DNA of 64,000 nucleotides, taken from contig ML662465.1 in the NCBI GenBank assembly GCA_007570785.1, positions 3,793,902 through 3,857,901 of the forward strand, given 5' to 3'. This stretch comes from Antilocapra americana (lineage: Eukaryota; Chordata; Mammalia; Artiodactyla; Antilocapridae). The notes below the pieces were generated by a model that saw only the letters and a program-made list of their open reading frames with translations, did no database searches and was not told where the DNA came from. The position numbers and the translations under genes were made by a program. Every line of letters starts with the position of its first letter. The first letter of the stretch is position 1. Of this stretch, positions 1 to 10,609 are shown in pieces.

Positions 1-680
1 GGCGGGAGTAGAGAAAATAGGAATGGCCCCCACTTACAACCTGCTGCTAATTTCCTTTAGACCTTGAACCTATACTAGTTAGGATGTCTGCTTCAGAGGC
101 TAAAGAAAATCACCAACATTAACAGAAGGCTTCATATGCAGAACTTTTGAAATAGCAATAATCCTAAGAGGTCCCCAGCAAGCTCTCTCCTCACTGCACT
201 CCTAAATTCATAGTAAATGAAGCATATTCGCTATTGGAAAAACCCAGGCATACCTGGACATCTCCAGGCATGTCTACCTACCCGCCCCAATTCTGAGCAC
301 CAAAGGCTGCCTCTGAGAAATCATTATTTACTGCACACCCGTCCGGGGGGGAGATTTGTCACGGCTGTAGAAACACTTGCATTCTCTGCACATCTTCATG
401 CCTTTGGGAACCCTGACCACAAAATGAGTTGATTTTAACTGTGTCTTGCAGGGAGGGCACATATTTTTAGCAATTATCTTTGGAGTCACTGAAATAAAAG
501 CTTCTGAAAATTAATGATTTTCACCAAGGTGTTGGCTTCTTTATATGCAGAGCTCAACTGCACAAGATCAAAGTAAAACCAGGCAGATGGTATTAAGGGA
601 AGAGTGGATTTTCCAAGAAGAGGATATAGAGAGGGAGATGGTACAGGATAAAGAAGAGAACTATGGACACAGACTTAGGA
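1..680. other. Unassigned non-coding stretch
   Basis: No repeat family, exon or conserved motif is recognised here. Short ORFs of up to 71 codons show no protein signature and are at chance length. Confidence 0.5.
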
Positions 681-804
681 AGTGTTAGTCACTCGGTCAT
701 GTCTGACTCTTAGCGACCACATGGACTGTATGTAGCCCAACAAGTTTCTCTGTCCATGGAGTTCTCCAGGCAAGAATACTAGAGTGGGTAGCCATTCCTT
801 TCTC
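681..804 (-). mobile_element. Bov-A/Bov-tA SINE fragment
   Basis: In reverse orientation it carries the ruminant BovA core: a gtcactc...gtctgactc start, a tgtccatgga block and a caagaatact..gagtgggtagcc block. The tRNA-like head is missing, so it is a 3' part. Confidence 0.85.
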
Positions 805-1017
805 TACTAACTAAATACTAAATGACCACGGGTAAATCACTCCCTGTCTCTGACTCTCAGTGATCTTTTTTTTTTAATGGAGAAGTTATGTGTGAAGAAA
901 GAAAAATGAGTCTCCTTAAAATTTGACCTCAGAATTTCTCCTAAGAAAAGAACTGATCTAACTTTTCATAAGAACATATTCCAGTAGGTAGTTTGGTGTG
1001 TAATATGAGACATTCTA

Positions 1018-1127
1018 TCCCTGGCGGTCCAGGGGTTAGGACCCCGCCTTTTCATTGCTGAAGGAGAGGGTTCAATCCCTGGTTGGGGAACTAAGATTTC
1101 ACAAGCTGCATGGCACAGCCAAAAAAG
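1018..1127 (+). mobile_element. CHR-type tRNA-derived SINE, short
   Basis: Shows the typical start (ctggcggtccaggggttagg), a B-box-like ggttcaatccctgg and a closing gcatggcacagcc followed by an A-rich tail. This family is cetartiodactyl-specific. Confidence 0.85.
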
Positions 1128-2566
1128 GAGAGCAAGACACTCTAAACAATACAGATTAGTCTGGAGCAAGTATAAAGGAGATATAGACGCTTTTGAATAA
1201 GAAATGAACAGGAATTTTGCATTAAGTCAGCTAATAGGAAGAGTAGAGAAATTCAAAGGACAGGGGAAGGGATTTCAAGTAGGGTAGGGAACTGATGTTA
1301 AAAAATAAGACAGGACCAGTGAAACATGAGTGGAATGATGTTTGTCATTATTCACAACGAAGTGGTGAAAAGCATATGCATAGTTCTCTCTCACCCTCAG
1401 CACTAGAAGGCTTCCTGTCCCCTTCAGAACTCACCAGAAGAGAGAGCGCCATTTGCTGGGGTTCCTGAGTGACGATTTGGAGCTGAGCCCTGCGTGGCAG
1501 TAATACAGGGGCACGTCATTGTAAGACATAGAGTTTCATTGTTACAGTAGTATAACCTAGCTTCTTCTGGGTCTCCTTTCCTGCTTCTAGCATAAGTCCC
1601 CTAAAAACTTCTAGGGAAAAAAATGGGTTTCTACCATATACAGGATTGAAATTGGTGCTGGTCCCATTTCACTCTCTTCACTGCTCTTTCTGTGCTTAGG
1701 GAGGAATGACTTCTGCAGATCGAATCCCCAGGTATCCCTCACCTCTTGGATAGAAGCAGCCAATAGAGGGTAACAGCAAGAACTCAGAGACTGAGGCGAG
1801 ACAGAGGGTGGGGTGTTTACTCCTGGCTCCCAGCTGGGCTCTGTTCTGCCTACCTACCACCACCATTCCTGGCTCTTTGGCCCCCTCCCACCTGTAGCAC
1901 TTCCAGGTTCTAGTAACACTGCTTCTCCCCACATCCCTCCCCCACAGTGGTGATGTCTCCCCACTGTTGCTGCTCCCAGGTGCCTCACCCACTGTGGTTG
2001 GCTCCTTCCTCCTGCCCACACCTCTATAAAGACAGGCTACCATTCCTCTCCCCCAGGAACTCTGATGTTTACAAGGCCAACACCAATTTTATTTACGTTT
2101 CAGAGAACGAGGTGAACCCACTGTGAAGGATTTAAGGACACCCAGACAGTTGACATACCAATAATGACTTTAAAAAAATTATATGAAAGGGCCTGGAACA
2201 CAGCATGGATAGTACCCATATGGATCTGAATCGAAGGAATAAAGCTTTTGTTTCAGTGAGACATCTGGGCACATCACATCTGTCCATTTCACACTTGCCT
2301 TGAAAGAGCTGTTGGTCCTTGGTTGACATAGGCTATAAATGGAGGAGATTGTCAGTCTCTCCTTAAACAAATCTCTTGGATTTCATCTCAGCTTTAACAG
2401 AGGCTCCTCAGGATGGGGTTGCAGGGAACTTGAGGTGACACTGAACTCCTGGGGATGATTTTTTACTTCCCCTATAAGATCTCCTAAATGGAGAGAACAG
2501 ATATCCATCAGGCCCTTTCATCTCTCCCCTCTCCCTGCAAAGCCTCACACTGCCCCACAGAGAATG
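1128..2566. other. Unassigned stretch with a possible old repeat at 1,690-2,085
   Basis: Most of this has no recognisable content. The C/T-rich part from about 1,690 to 2,085 resembles an old mammal-wide interspersed repeat that I cannot name. An open frame of 115 codons on the reverse strand in that part has no domain signature. Confidence 0.35.
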
Positions 2567-2576
2567 TGAAAATCTG

Positions 2577-2799
2577 CATGCATGCTAAGTCGCTTCAGTT
2601 GTGTTCAACTCTTTGCTACCCTATGGACAGTAGCCTACCAGGCTCCTCTGTCCATGGGATTCTCCTGGCAAGAACAGTGAAGTGGGTTGTCATTTCCTCC
2701 TCCAGGGGATTTTCCCAACCCAGGGATCAAATCTGTGTCCCTTAAGTCTCCTGCACTGGCAGGCAGGCGCTTTACCACTAATGACACCTGGGAAGCCCA
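2577..2799 (-). mobile_element. Bov-tA SINE, near full length, with TSD
   Basis: Complete reverse Bov-tA: BovA part first (tgctaagtcgcttcag), tRNA-like head last (acacctgggaagccc). It is flanked by a perfect 10-bp duplication, tgaaaatctg, at 2,567-2,576 and 2,800-2,809. Confidence 0.93.
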
Positions 2800-2854
2800 T
2801 GAAAATCTGAGGGCTTTCTTTTTTTGATATCTTATTATTTTCCTGGCTATCTCT

Positions 2855-3012
2855 TCTTTAAAATTTTATTGGACTATTTTGTTGATTTACAGTGCTGTTA
2901 GTTTCAGATGTACAGTAAAGTGACTCAGTTATGCATATATATATTCTTTTTTTTAAGATTCTTTTCTCATATAGGTTATCACAGAAGACTGAGTAGAGTT
3001 CCCTGTGCTTCA
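2855..3012 (-). mobile_element. L1 3' end (artiodactyl L1)
   Basis: Reverse copy of the L1 3' UTR type that reads gttgatttacagtgctgtta, then a cagttatgcatatata block and tagagttccctgtgct. Only the terminal part is present. Confidence 0.75.
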
Positions 3013-3040
3013 CCGAGCTTTCTTTTCTTTCCTCACTCAG

Positions 3041-3116
3041 ACGCTGAGTCGGGCACCTACACGATGAGCCGGCAGCATCGAATAAGAGTGGAGAGGCCAA
3101 AAGGCTGTGTTTTGGG
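3041..3116 (+). other. Exon-like segment with strong splice-site look
   Basis: A polypyrimidine tract ending in ctcactcag (to 3,040) precedes 76 bases that end in ttttggg, followed by gtaagc at 3,117-3,122, a good donor. The segment holds five CpGs in a CpG-poor neighbourhood. One frame is open across it and stops three bases into the putative intron. I recognise no protein. It could be an exon of an unannotated transcript, a pseudo-exon, or chance. No partner exon was identified. Confidence 0.3.
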
Positions 3117-3121
3117 GTAAG

Positions 3122-3667
3122 CATATATTAGATTCCAATCATGTCTGATGAGGTAAGAGTAGACTTGAGGATCTAATCATTTCAAGTTAACACAAGGAGG
3201 CGTGCTAAGTATTGACGTAGTAACTCACAAGGCGGTCCGCAGGAAAATGGGAAACTGATGCTGATGGTCAGAGTGAGGTGTGTCAGAACAAGAAGCAACT
3301 CCAGAACTCATCCCCCAAGTAGAATAAGATGTGAGGGATGCCCCGGGGGCCTGCAGTGTAGGGCACCCATTCCGCCAGACTCTAGAAGACAACTCAGCAG
3401 AGATGAAGCCTCGCAGTTCTTTGGGAACTCTGGTGGCTACCTCTATCCCTGCACAGACATTTATTCTCCTGTTGGTTTTAAAGACATAGTCCTCCTAGCC
3501 AGGCTTCCGATGGGCTGGGCTCTCCTTCCATGAAATGGGGAAATCTAAGAGGAGCTGCCACACCTTCAGATGGCCCATCCAGCGAGGACTGTCTAACAAA
3601 TTTGTTCAGTCCTGCTGCTCTTGATGAGGCCAGACAGAGGGGAAGAGTGAAATGTATTATCCTTTCT
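3122..3667. other. Unassigned stretch downstream of the exon-like segment
   Basis: Unique-looking DNA with scattered CpGs. A 91-codon ORF at 3,258-3,533 has no recognisable domain. Confidence 0.4.
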
Positions 3668-3684
3668 GACATAAGTGACTTTTT

Positions 3685-3977
3685 TTTAAGGCTGTGATTT
3701 TTTTGATTGGCATATAATTGATTTATAATATTGTGTTAGTTTCTGCTGTTCTATGAAGTGACTCGGCTATATGTATTAATATACATATATCCCCTCTCTC
3801 TTGATCCTCCCTCCCACACCCTCCCTCATCCCACTCACCTAGGGCATTACAGAGCAATGAGCTAGGGTCCCTGTGCTGTACTGCAGGTTCCCACTAGCTA
3901 GCTATTTTACACGTGTTAGTGTATTTATGCCAAACCTAATCTCTCAGGTCATCCCACTGTCCTTACTCCACCTCGTG
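3685..3977 (-). mobile_element. 5'-truncated L1 3' end with a perfect 17-bp TSD
   Basis: Reverse L1 3' UTR (T-run at the left, then a gatttataatattgtgttag block). Flanked by gacataagtgacttttt at 3,668-3,684 and again at 3,978-3,994. The exact duplication shows one target-primed insertion. Confidence 0.9.
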
Positions 3978-4144
3978 GACATAAGTGACTTTTTGATAGA
4001 ATTTACAAATATGCAATCTGATGTTTGGGGCAATCCAGAGCTCTCTTTGAGCAGAGGACTCAGATTATTAACTAGCTATTGAGCATCAAGAGATAGAATA
4101 ACGTGATGACAGAATAGCATCAAGAGACATAATAACATACTGTC

Positions 4145-4390
4145 CACATAACACCATAATGTCTAAGACCCAAGTACTTGGGTGTCAGTCACCAGTCTGT
4201 CACTTGCTAGCTGGGTGATCACTCCACTTGGATGAATCATTTCAGTCCTACGCCTTGGTCTCCCATGACTCCCATAAAGTAGAGAGAATATGAATACCTT
4301 CTTCATTAGATTGTTGTCTACATTAAATGAGTTCGTTATCTTTGGTGTCTAAAATAATGCATAGCACATAGTAATAACAAGTACTTAAGT
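4145..4390 (+). mobile_element. MIR SINE
   Basis: Has the MIR core pattern (cacttgctagctgggtgatc, then ttcagtcctacgccttggtc), the acattaaatgagttcg block and a gcatagcacatagta end. Confidence 0.75.
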
Positions 4391-4400
4391 ACTTGTTATT
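4373..4400. repeat. Perfect 28-bp palindrome
   Basis: Two 14-base arms (aataacaagtactt and its exact reverse complement) with no spacer, at the MIR/L2 junction. It could form a cruciform. Symmetry ends abruptly on both sides. Confidence 0.95.
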
Positions 4401-4810
4401 CTTAACTCTGGATATCCCATAGGCAACTCAAATTCAAGTGTTCAAAATGGAAATCATCTTTTCCTTTCCCTTCAAAACACACAACATTTCTTCCAGGCAT
4501 TCTGAGTTACTGATCTTTTGAATAATTTCAACATTTCCCCAGGGACCAACACTTTGCCTCTTAAAACTTCTTCCCCTTCTCCTCCTACTTTCCCACAACT
4601 GGTAACCAAATACAGCTAATTCTGTCTTTGATGCATCTTATATCTGTCCCATCCTTGCTGTAACTCTCTACTGTAGCCTCAGTTCAGACCCTACACTGGA
4701 CCACTGAAATGCCACAATTCACTTCCCTGTTTTCAGTTTCATCCTGACCATCAACCCCATCCCAATCCAATCCTTCCCATCACTTCTGAAATCCCGTCCC
4801 TAAAGTGCAG
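4401..4810 (+). mobile_element. L2 LINE, internal part
   Basis: Diverged L2: ggatatcccataggcaactc near the start and C/T-rich coding-derived sequence after it. It ends before the 3' terminal repeat. Confidence 0.6.
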
Positions 4811-5010
4811 GTCTGAGTGTGCATGTTAGGCAGGTTAGGTCAGGCTAGCTACATAACAAACTCCAAACCTCAGGGGCTTAACACAGTGAAGGTTTATTTC
4901 TCACTTACATACCAATCCAGTGTGAGTTGTAGGGTTCTTCTCAGGATCTCAGGCTGCTTCTCTGTTTTTAGTTATGTCATCTGCAGCTCGTGGCCTGGTA
5001 GATAACAGCT
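4811..5010. other. Old interspersed repeat, unclassified
   Basis: Contains a cataacaaactcc...ggggcttaacacag...ggtttatttctcac pattern of a common old mammalian repeat. A related sequence occurs near 38,515-38,890. I cannot name the family. Confidence 0.4.
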
Positions 5011-5019
5011 AAGCCTAGA

Positions 5020-5403
5020 TCCCAGTGGCTCAGCTGGTAAAGAACCCTCCTGCTAATGCAGGAGACACAAGAGACAGGATTTTGATACCTGGGCTGGAAA
5101 GATCCCCTGGAGAAGTAAATTGCAACCCACTCTGTAGAGCCTAGGTGACTCCATTTTTTAAAAAAAGGAGCCGCCATCTTGTAGTAAAGAGCAACTCTGG
5201 GTGGAAGCCCCTGCTCGAGCTTGAATAAAAGACCCTCGTGTGTTTACAGCGGAATTGGCTCCTGAGGTGGTCTTTGGGGGATCTGTAATCTGGGCACAAC
5301 AACTCCAGGATTCTTCCCTGGAAAATTCCATGAACAGAGGAGCCTGGCAAGCTACAGTCCATGGGTTTGCGAAGAGTCAGACATGAGTGAATGCGCACAC
5401 ACA
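5020..5403 (+). mobile_element. Bov-tA SINE carrying an LTR insertion
   Basis: Forward Bov-tA (cccagtggctcagctggtaa to gagtcagacatgagtgaatg) split by the LTR at 5,133-5,301. It is flanked by aagcctaga at 5,011-5,019 and 5,404-5,412. The right copy overlaps the target duplication of the adjacent hAT element, so the SINE landed at that element's edge. Confidence 0.9.
5133..5301 (+). mobile_element. Endogenous retrovirus solo LTR (short)
   Basis: Starts with tgtagag and ends with cacaaca, the TG...CA termini of an LTR, and carries a polyadenylation signal in cttgaataaaagaccc. It is flanked by the 4-bp duplication actc (5,129-5,132 and 5,302-5,305), as in gammaretrovirus-like ERV1 elements. At 169 bp it is shorter than a usual LTR, so it is probably internally deleted. 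Removing it plus one actc restores the SINE reading gcaacccactcc. No viral genes are present. Confidence 0.8.
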
Positions 5404-5413
5404 AAGCCTAGAC

Positions 5414-6822
5414 CAGTAATTCTCAAACTTTGATCTCTTTACAGCCTTAGAGAAATCTGTTCATGTGGATTAAAACTAGCAATTTTTACCATATTTGATA
5501 TTAAAACAGAAATTTTAAAAAAATTTTAATCTATATGTTCATTTAAAAATAACTAACTCATTACATAGTAATAAAATAAAATGCTTTTTATGAAGAACGA
5601 AATAAAACAAATAAGTAAATAGAATATTTTGCTCCAAAACAAAGCAGTTAGCAAGAAGAGTGGTGTTGTTTTGCATATTTTTTTTCAAATCTCTTTAACA
5701 TACGATTTAATAGAAAAGAGCTGAAATCTCATATCTGCTTTTTTGTTCAATCTGTTGTGATATGTTGTTTTGGTTAAAGTAATAAGGAAAATCTAGCTTC
5801 ATACAGATGTGTAATTGAAAAGAGTATTGTAATAATGTTTTCAGATAATTGAGGATATTCTTCTGTGAAACAATCCTCAAACTTGACAAGTGCTTATTTT
5901 CTTAAGGGTTATTTGCAATATAGACAATGAAATCCTATCAATGAACTTTTTCCTATTCTGCTACATAAAATATATTGGTCAGTCATATCGTTTGAAGAGT
6001 CTTTTACTTGCATGGTTTTGCAACATCATGCATTGGTCATTTGGAAACTATCAGTTCGCTCAACTACGCAGAACTTCCAAAAAGTGACACATATTATGCA
6101 GCATTTAAAAAATTACATCCCTTAACGTCACCAATTTCATCAGAAATGTCTTTAAGAATTGGGAAGCTGTCGAGCTCATGGTGGCACATACAAAATTTTT
6201 CGAAACTCTAATTTTCTCTTGGAGGACAAACTTTATGACCTGAAATACTGTCAGTTGCTTTCCCTGAAATTATAGATTTCATTCATTCTCAAGAAATACC
6301 CATATCTGAATAATCATCGTTTACCTGCCGTTGTTCTTTCAAAAAAGAAGGGAGTTACATTCAAAAGCAGCTAGATCATTTTTTTTTCCTAAGCTGTATT
6401 TTCCAAATTAAAAATTTAGCAAGAGGAGTGGCATTATTTTCCATCTTGAAAATTCTCTTTAATGTTGGGCTTGCAGATCAATTGCATAAGCACCTTTTCT
6501 CAAGACAACCATCTTACCTTAATTGGCAGCAGAAGCGCTTTTTACATTCACCCCTTTTCATCACTGAGAATAATAAACAAACTCAAGCCTCAAGAACTTA
6601 ATAAAATTAATCACTTTTACTACTACCCCAAGGATATTTACAAGTGAAACTGGCATTCTTTATAATTCAGGTGTGTAGCAATGAAGAATACAGTGGCTAC
6701 TGAGATGAGTTTGGTGCCACTGCTTTGAGTCATCTGAGTGCCAGTTTTATTACGAAATAATTTTTACATCAGCATGACGATGAGACGCCCTGGGATCAGT
6801 TTTCCACACTTTGAGAACTCTG
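5414..6822. mobile_element. hAT-superfamily DNA transposon, degraded
   Basis: Terminal inverted repeats: cagtaattctcaaactttg at the left; the right end reads, on the reverse strand, cagagttctcaaagtgtgg. They flank 1.4 kb of AT-rich DNA. The 8-bp duplications gcctagac (5,406-5,413) and gcctagtc (6,823-6,830) match at 7 of 8 bases, the hAT signature length. All frames are broken and no transposase motif can be read. Two parts look alike (agcaagaagagtgg near 5,650 and agcaagaggagtgg near 6,420), suggesting an internal duplication. Family is possibly Tip100/Zaphod-like, a guess. Confidence 0.75.
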
Positions 6823-7060
6823 GCCTAGTCCACTCTGATTAATATAGTGTTTTATATACACTCCTGCCTAACCAGCTTCCCATCCCCAACAGCAGAGCTG
6901 CTCAGAGTTGTTTCACCAACTGGTGCCAGTCCACAATGCACAATGAAATGCAGAAGTTGAGAGTGAGTATTTAGAAAGTTTTATACTAAACTTATGTCTG
7001 TAGAACCTGACCTCCCCCCCCCAAAAAAAAATACCAGGATGTTTTGTACACCTTTGTTTT

Positions 7061-7860
7061 TTGTTTTCTAACATTTACTTTTATTATATTTTACAAAATA
7101 TCTATGACAAATTAAAAATTTTAAAGCTTTTAGTTTCCAAATAAGAAAAAAAAATTTTTCTAAATCCCGTTTGTAACAAAGCCAATACAGTACAGTCTAC
7201 ATTATTGTGGCTATGTACAAGATCTTCACATCAGGAAGTAATTTCTCCTATTTTATTCCTTTTTAAAATTGCTTTAGCTCTTCTAACCCTTTTTCCTTTC
7301 TGTGTAAATTTTAGAATACTTTTGTCTGTCATCTGCAAAATATATTTATGGAATTTTGAGAGAAAATTGTGATAAGCCTATAAATTTGTGGAGCATTAAC
7401 ATCTTTACTATGTTAAGGCTTTCAATCAAGGAACATGGTATGCATCTACATTTATTAAATCTCTGATTTCTTTCACCAACATTGTGTAATTTTCAGTGTA
7501 GAAGTCCTGTACGTGGTTATTATGAAGTATTTTATTTTTGAGAGGTTATAAATGGGATTGTAGTTTTAACTTTGGTTCCCACATGTACACTGCGAGTATA
7601 TAGAAACACAATTTTTTTATGTTTTTAAATGTTTATCTTGCATCTTGAAACCTTTCTGATTCACTTACAAGTCCTAGGAGTTTTGCTTGTTTGTAGATTT
7701 GTAGGGACTGTTTTATTTTTTCTTTTCCAGGTTGTATACTTTTTATTTTCTTTCTCACCATTGCATAGGTTAGATCTTTCAGCATTATATTGGTTTCTAG
7801 TTTGGTTCTATTTTGATTGTAGAACACATTCCATATTATTTCACTCAAACTTGTAAAACT
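7061..7860 (-). mobile_element. L1 ORF2 region, inverted
   Basis: Reverse sequence with the L1 reverse-transcriptase-region pattern: ttatggaattttgagag, then taaggctttcaatcaaggaac, caccaacattgtgtaattttc and tttagatctttcagcattat-like blocks. Many stops. Confidence 0.7.
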
Positions 7861-7885
7861 GTGATACCAGTAGACTGTAGTAAAT

Positions 7886-7905
7886 TATATATATATATAT
7901 ATATA
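7886..7905. repeat. (TA)10 microsatellite
   Basis: Uninterrupted TA dinucleotides at the junction of two oppositely oriented L1 pieces. Confidence 0.95.
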
Positions 7906-8262
7906 CTGTAATACCAACAGCAACTACTAAAAGACTATACAAAAGATGTGTACACCAAAACATTACATATAAATAAAAATGGAATTTAAAGAAACCAAGA
8001 AGACAGGAAAAATAAAATAGAGAAACAAAAACTGAGGAAACAAATTAAAAAGGTAGACTTAAGCCCAACCTTTCCCTTCTCCAGGGGATCCTCCCAACCC
8101 AGGGATCAAACCCAGGTCTCCCACATTGCAGGCAGATTCTTTACCAGCTGAGTCACAAGGGAAGCCTACATTAAGTGTAAATGATCTCAGTATACTAATA
8201 AAAGAAAGAGATTGGTAGACTAGACTTAAAATCATGATCCAAGTTCAGGTGAAGTGCAGAAA
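7906..8262 (+). mobile_element. L1 ORF2 5' part, interrupted
   Basis: Forward L1 resembling the endonuclease-coding part (aagtgtaaatgatctcagta, agagattggtagactagac). A Bov-tA fragment at 8,076-8,167 splits it. Confidence 0.55.
8076..8167 (-). mobile_element. Bov-tA SINE, tRNA-like half
   Basis: Reverse copy from ttctccaggggatcc to cacaagggaagcc. Only the 5' half of the SINE is present. Confidence 0.85.
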
Positions 8263-8439
8263 ACTTACCTACCTTTACATTTCGTTACCTTCTATGATTT
8301 GTAGGTATTTTAAACATTTCCTTTATATATATTTAGAATTATATCCAGTTGTGTTATATTTTTGCCTCAAATGTGAAACATGATTTAGAACACTCAAGAG
8401 AAAAATGAAAATCTATTGTATTTCCTATATTTTTTCTTC

Positions 8440-10465
8440 TTTCTTCCTCCCTGGTGTTCTAAGAGTCTTTTCAAGTTTTATCAAGTCCTTACAGTTTAAA
8501 GAATTTCCATTAATCATTATTTTAGGGCAAGTCTGCTGGTGACAAATTCTCTTTGTTTTCCATCATCCGAAAATGTCTGATTTTACTGTTATTCATATAT
8601 ACTTTCACTGGGTATAGGATTCCAAATTGCCAGTTACTTTATTTCAGTGCTTTAAAAATGTTATGCCACCTCTTTCTGAACTCCAAGGTTTCTGATTAGA
8701 AATCTATTATTCAAATTCTTTTTCCCCTAGAGGTAAGGTATATTTTTCCTCCAGCTGCTATCAAGTTTTTTCTTATGTCTTTAGTTGTCACAGATAAACT
8801 CTAACATGTGTTGGCATGGATTTCTTTGGGTTTAACCTTTGGAGAGTATATTTATCTTCTTAAATCTGTAGTTTTATGCCTTTTGCCAAATTGGATAGTT
8901 TTCAGTCATTATTTCTTCAAGCACATATTTAGTTTCATCCTTGTTTTGCTCTATTTTTGGAACTTTGATGACATAATTATTAGATCACTTTGCTCTAGTC
9001 CTACAGGTCCCTGAACCTCTATTTATTTTTTCAGTACAATTATCTCTGTTCAGATTGGGTACTTTGTATCATTCTCTCTTCCAATTCACTGATTCTTTCT
9101 TCTATCCCTTCTTCTCTGTTATTAACCCATTTCCTGAACTTTTTATTTCAATTATTATGTTTTTAAGTTCCATTATTTCCATTTGGTTCTTCTTCATGTC
9201 TTATATTTGCTAGGACTTTCTATTTTTTATTTGTTTCAAGCATGTTTACAAGTTTTTGTTGAAGCATTTTTATCATGGCTGCCTCAAAATCTTTGTCAGA
9301 TAATTCTAACATCTCTATCATTTCAGTTTTGGCATCTATTAATTTTTCATTCAGTTTGAGATCTTCCTGGTGCTTGGATTGATGAGTTATTTTCAATTGA
9401 AACCTGTACATTTTCATATTATATTATGACACTTTAAATTTTAAACCTTCTGTTTTGATTGGATTTTTTCTGATACCACTTTGGAAACAAAAGAGGGCAT
9501 GCCCCTCAATTCCTGCCAATTGGATATATAAATGCAGGTTCTCCGCTTGGTCTTTGGGTTGACATCCATGTCTAGGTTTCCTCATTACTCTAAGGGGTGG
9601 GAGTAACTGCTCCCCACATGCTCTCAGTGGACACCTTGGTGGGAGTGCCCTTGTTACTTCTGGTCACCGATAAAGACTTAGGCCTCCTCTCACACCACCC
9701 CAGATAGTACAGGAAGAGGAGCCTCATTACAATGAGGGTGGAAGTTCCGACTCTCCACATGGTCTCCACTGATACTAAAGGAGGAGGATGGGGGACTTGT
9801 TACTGGCTGGCATAGATGAAGTCCCAGCTTCCTTATCATCCTTCTCTGATATTACCCATTGTGGGAGCTGGGTATCTAGCGAGAGTCTCACGAAAGTGCA
9901 AACCAAGACTTCCCACTCAACTTTTCCAATGTGGTTGGGCCACAGTTTTCTGTGGTGTTTGGCTGCACTAGAGCAGTTATTATCTAAACTTCAATCTCTT
10001 GGGACTTCCCTGGTGGTCCATTGGTTAAGACTCCATGCTTTCAATGCAGGGGGTGTGGCTTTGATCCCTGATTGAGTAACCAAGATCCCACATGCATGCA
10101 ATGTGGCTAAAAAAAGTTACAAACCAAAATAGTTTTATCACTTGCTGAGATTCTCTTTTCCTGAGCCTTTGGCTAGAGAGATGAAGCTTTTATTTGGGTG
10201 GTTTTTGTTTTGTTTTGTTTGTTTTTCTGTCTCACTAGCACTTCTGGGTTGCTGGCTTCTTCAACTCCAAGTTTGGGATGTGGGGTGAAAATAAAACCAA
10301 GTGAACACACCAATATGTTGCTCCCTGATCCTCAGCCAATCCGGTATTTTCTCTTCACTTTTCAGAGTCTTCTGATGCTTGTTTTATATATAATGTCCAG
10401 GAATTTTAGTTTTACTTAGCAGGAATATTAGGGAAGAGTACCTCTACTTAATCTTTCCAAAAGTA
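8440..10465 (-). mobile_element. Old L1 5' region (5' UTR/ORF1 side), inverted
   Basis: About 2 kb in reverse of a mammalian L1M-type 5' region: blocks such as cagataattctaacatctct, cagtttgagatcttcctgg and caggaattttagttttactt are characteristic. A CHR SINE at 10,001-10,115 interrupts it. No long ORF remains. Confidence 0.65.
10001..10115 (+). mobile_element. CHR-type SINE, short
   Basis: gggacttccctggtggtcca start, gctttgatccctgattgagt B-box region, and an atgtggctaaaaaaag end. Confidence 0.88.
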
Positions 10466-10609
10466 GAAAATCTGAAACCGATTTTCTTGGGGGGGGGAAC
10501 CCTTTCTTGGAGGGAAAAAGAAATAGTCTCTTTTATATTCTCTCCTTTTCTCCCTCCTTCCCACTGAAGTTGTGGGATCCTGGATATTAACCTCCAGTCT
10601 TTATTTGTA

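Noticed and set aside
1696..2043. 115-codon reverse ORF in C/T-rich DNA
   Set aside because: No domain and probably inside an old repeat; stop-poor composition explains the length.
10001..10115. tRNA gene-like A/B boxes in the SINE heads
   Set aside because: These are tRNA-derived SINEs; cloverleaf pairing is not preserved and the A-rich tails identify them as retroposons.
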